A stretch of DNA of 64,000 bases from Pontibacter mangrovi (GTDB lineage: Bacteria > Bacteroidota > Bacteroidia > Cytophagales > Hymenobacteraceae): NCBI RefSeq assembly GCF_006385705.1, contig NZ_VFRQ01000011.1:62001-126000 (forward strand), written 5' to 3'. The notes under the pieces were generated by a model. That model did not search any database. It had not been told where the DNA came from and was given only the letters and a program-made list of their open reading frames with translations. The translations under genes and the position numbers were made by a program. Position 1 is the stretch's first letter. The number at the start of each line of letters is the position of its first letter. Positions 62,132-64,000 of the stretch are shown here, in pieces.

Positions 62132-64000
62132 CTATCCAAGTGTGTTCAATAACTGTTCCAAACTGTACTCATCCGGAATTAAAACTTCGCGGGCCTTGCT
62201 TCCCTCAAACGGACCTACCACTCCAGCGCTCTCCAGTTGGTCTATCAGGCGGCCGGCGCGGTTGTAGCCCAGCTTCAGGCGGCGCTGCAGCAGCGAGGTA
62301 CTTCCCTGCTGGTGCTGCACAATTACGCGGGCAGCCTCCTCAAACAACGGATCGCGGTTACTCGGGTCGAAATCAGCTTTATCGTTTCCGCCTTCATCGC
62401 CCACAAACTCTGGCAACAGATAGGCATCGCTGTAGCCCTGCTGCTCGCCGATGTGGTCGCAGATACGGTCCACTTCCGGCGTATCCACAAAGGCACACTG
62501 GATACGGATCATATCCGAACCGATGGAGAAGAGCATATCCCCCTGGCCGATCAGTTGGTCGGCACCACCGGCATCCAAGATAGTTCTGGAGTCAATCTTG
62601 GAAGTCACTTTAAAGGAGATACGCGCTGGAAAGTTGGCCTTGATGATACCCGTGATCACGTTTACCGACGGACGTTGCGTGGCTACCACCAGGTGTATAC
62701 CAATGGCTCGGGCCAGCTGCGCCAGACGGGCAATCGGTGTCTCCACCTCTTTACCGGCGGTCATCATCAGGTCGGCGAGCTCGTCAATCACCAGCACGAT
62801 GTAGGGCATAAAGCGGTGGCCCTTCTGCGGGTTCAGCTTGCGCTCCACAAACTTGCGGTTATACTCCTTCAGGTTGCGGCAACCGGCATCCTTCAGCAAA
62901 TCGTAGCGCATGTCCATTTCCATACACAGCGAGTTGAGCGTATTCACTACCTTTTTGGTGTCGGTGATGATGGCCTCCTCGCTATCCGGCAGCTTGGCCA
63001 GGAAGTGGCGCTCGATCTTGTTGAAAAGCGAGAGTTCCACCTTCTTCGGGTCCACGAGCACAAATTTAAGCTGCGACGGGTGGCGTTTGTAGAGCAATGA
63101 GGTCAGGATGGTGTTCAGGCCAACCGACTTACCCTGCCCCGTGGCACCCGCCATGAGCAGGTGCGGCATTTTAGCCAGGTCCGTCACAAATACTTCGTTA
63201 GTAATGGTCTTACCGAAGGCGATCGGCAGGTCCATGTCGCTCTTCATGAACTTCTCTGTGGAAAGTATAGAGCGAATCGAAACCATCTCTTTTTTCGTGT
63301 TCGGCACCTCGATACCGATGGTACCCTTACCCGGAATCGGGGCGATGATACGGATACCCAGGGCCGCCAGGCTCAGGGCGATGTCGTCCTCCAGGTTTTT
63401 GATCTTGGAGATACGCACCCCGGCGTCCGGCACAATCTCATAGAGCGTAACGGTAGGGCCGATGGTGGCTTTGATGCTGGCGATGCTGATGTTGTAGTTG
63501 GCCAGCGTCTCCACGATCTTATCTTTGTTGGCTTCCAGCTCCTCTTTGGTTACCTGGATTTTATTGGCGCCATAGTCGTTGAGCAGTTCGATGTTCGGGT
63601 ATTGGTAGCGGGCCAAGTCCAGCGTCGGGTCATAGTTTTCCATATCCCCGATGATGGTTTCCTCCTCCGGCGTCTCCTCTATGTGCAGCGCCATTTCCGG
63701 TTCATCGTCTTCCACGGCATCGTCCAGTTCCAGCTCCTCCGGCAGATTGATATCCAGCTCCAGCGACGGGGAATCATTCTTTGGAGGAGCAGGCGGATCG
63801 GCCTTTTTCTGTTGCTGCAGCGAGCTTAGCTCCATTTCCAGCGCCCGGTTTATTTCCTCGTCGTCCTCGTCAAACGGTACTTGTTCCTCTTCTTCATACT
63901 CCAGAGAGGCCGTAGGATCCGCGTTGTGGTTGATGCTGTTTGTTTTGGCGCCCAGCACGTCGCCCAGGCTCTCGGCGTAGTTCCTTTCATCGCCCGCAGT
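62132..64000 (-). CDS. ftsK: DNA translocase FtsK, N-terminus outside window
   Basis: 622 residues visible; the frame is open to the right edge with no start needed (it reads TAGDERNYAESLGD before a GTG at 63958 that could be mistaken for a start). FtsK pumps DNA at the division septum to resolve chromosome dimers. Visible parts: an acidic linker (YEEEEQVPFDEDDEEINRAL), the alpha/beta motor with Walker A GATGQGKSVGLN and Walker B IVLVIDELADLMM, and the gamma winged helix at the C-terminus (TSLLQRRLKLGYNRAGRLID, ESAGVVGPFEGSKAREVLIP) that reads orientation sequences. The membrane domain lies beyond the window. Confidence 0.95.
   Translation of the reverse strand, partial: TAGDERNYAESLGDVLGAKTNSINHNADPTASLEYEEEEQVPFDEDDEEINRALEMELSSLQQQKKADPPAPPKNDSPSLELDINLPEELELDDAVEDDEPEMALHIEETPEEETIIGDMENYDPTLDLARYQYPNIELLNDYGANKIQVTKEELEANKDKIVETLANYNISIASIKATIGPTVTLYEIVPDAGVRISKIKNLEDDIALSLAALGIRIIAPIPGKGTIGIEVPNTKKEMVSIRSILSTEKFMKSDMDLPIAFGKTITNEVFVTDLAKMPHLLMAGATGQGKSVGLNTILTSLLYKRHPSQLKFVLVDPKKVELSLFNKIERHFLAKLPDSEEAIITDTKKVVNTLNSLCMEMDMRYDLLKDAGCRNLKEYNRKFVERKLNPQKGHRFMPYIVLVIDELADLMMTAGKEVETPIARLAQLARAIGIHLVVATQRPSVNVITGIIKANFPARISFKVTSKIDSRTILDAGGADQLIGQGDMLFSIGSDMIRIQCAFVDTPEVDRICDHIGEQQGYSDAYLLPEFVGDEGGNDKADFDPSNRDPLFEEAARVIVQHQQGSTSLLQRRLKLGYNRAGRLIDQLESAGVVGPFEGSKAREVLIPDEYSLEQLLNTLG

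Noticed and set aside
63956..63958. GTG taken as the start of FtsK
   Set aside because: The frame continues open to the window edge and the membrane domain of FtsK is still missing, so the true start lies outside.

Overview
The window looks like a chromosomal segment of a gliding or surface-adhesive Bacteroidota, most likely order Cytophagales, family Hymenobacteraceae (Pontibacter-like). The reasons are: two adhesin + PorP/SprF pairs, adhesins ending in the gliding-motility-associated C-terminal domain used by type IX secretion, SprB repeats, TAnnTTTG-type promoters, absence of Shine-Dalgarno sites, and typical Bacteroidota families (DUF2851, S9B dipeptidyl peptidase, LuxC-like acyl-CoA reductase beside a ferredoxin). 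Genus assignment is inference. No type IX secretion core gene, plasmid, phage, transposase or CRISPR gene is visible.

Layout. 1-16,085 (all minus strand): an Ig-like surface protein cut by the left edge, a PorP/SprF protein, and a 4,420-residue SprB-like adhesin with about 40 canonical SprB repeats that fall into an exact 1,398-bp six-repeat super-period. 17.0-19.3 kb (plus): an unknown acidic protein, a DUF2721 membrane protein and queA. 19.3-23.0 kb (minus): M28 peptidase, membrane protein, DUF1028/TPR protein, with a stretch of intergenic repeats between them. 23.2-26.0 kb (plus): NYN-domain protein, MarC transporter, hemE. 26.1-34.7 kb (minus): TrkH, heptose-phosphate kinase, aminotransferase, a second adhesin + PorP/SprF pair, recR, clpS. 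34.9-37.7 kb (plus): DPP4-like peptidase and a helical unknown. 38-41.9 kb (minus): marR with two yceI genes and a lipoprotein, then an enolase-superfamily enzyme, divergent from a dicarboxylate/glutamate symporter (plus). 43.7-49.2 kb (minus): tRNA-Leu, secreted proteins including a paralogous pair, valS, ferredoxin. 49.3-51.1 kb (plus): acyl-CoA reductase and two tandem 99-residue paralogues. 51.3-57.8 kb (minus): nucleoside phosphorylase, trhO, acyltransferase, polytopic protein, DUF2851, DUF1456 and PhnA-type protein. 57.8-59.7 kb: four small AT-rich genes of unknown role in one orientation, with attC-like imperfect palindromes between some of them. 59.7-64 kb: pyrF, a divergent lipoprotein, lolA, and ftsK cut by the right edge.

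How it fits together. Most of the window is housekeeping (haem, queuosine, pyrimidine, tRNA charging, recombination repair, chromosome segregation, lipoprotein transport). The accessory content is cell-surface: each adhesin sits directly upstream of its own PorP/SprF partner, as expected for secretion and anchoring of type IX cargo. The most unusual signals are the super-repeat in the giant adhesin, the cassette-like island at 57.8-59.7 kb, and a heptamer AAGTATA/TATACTT scattered through genes and spacers on both strands far above chance.

Limits: everything is read by eye. Domain names rest on recognisable motifs, not on searches, and promoter calls are mostly -7 boxes without a convincing -33 element.
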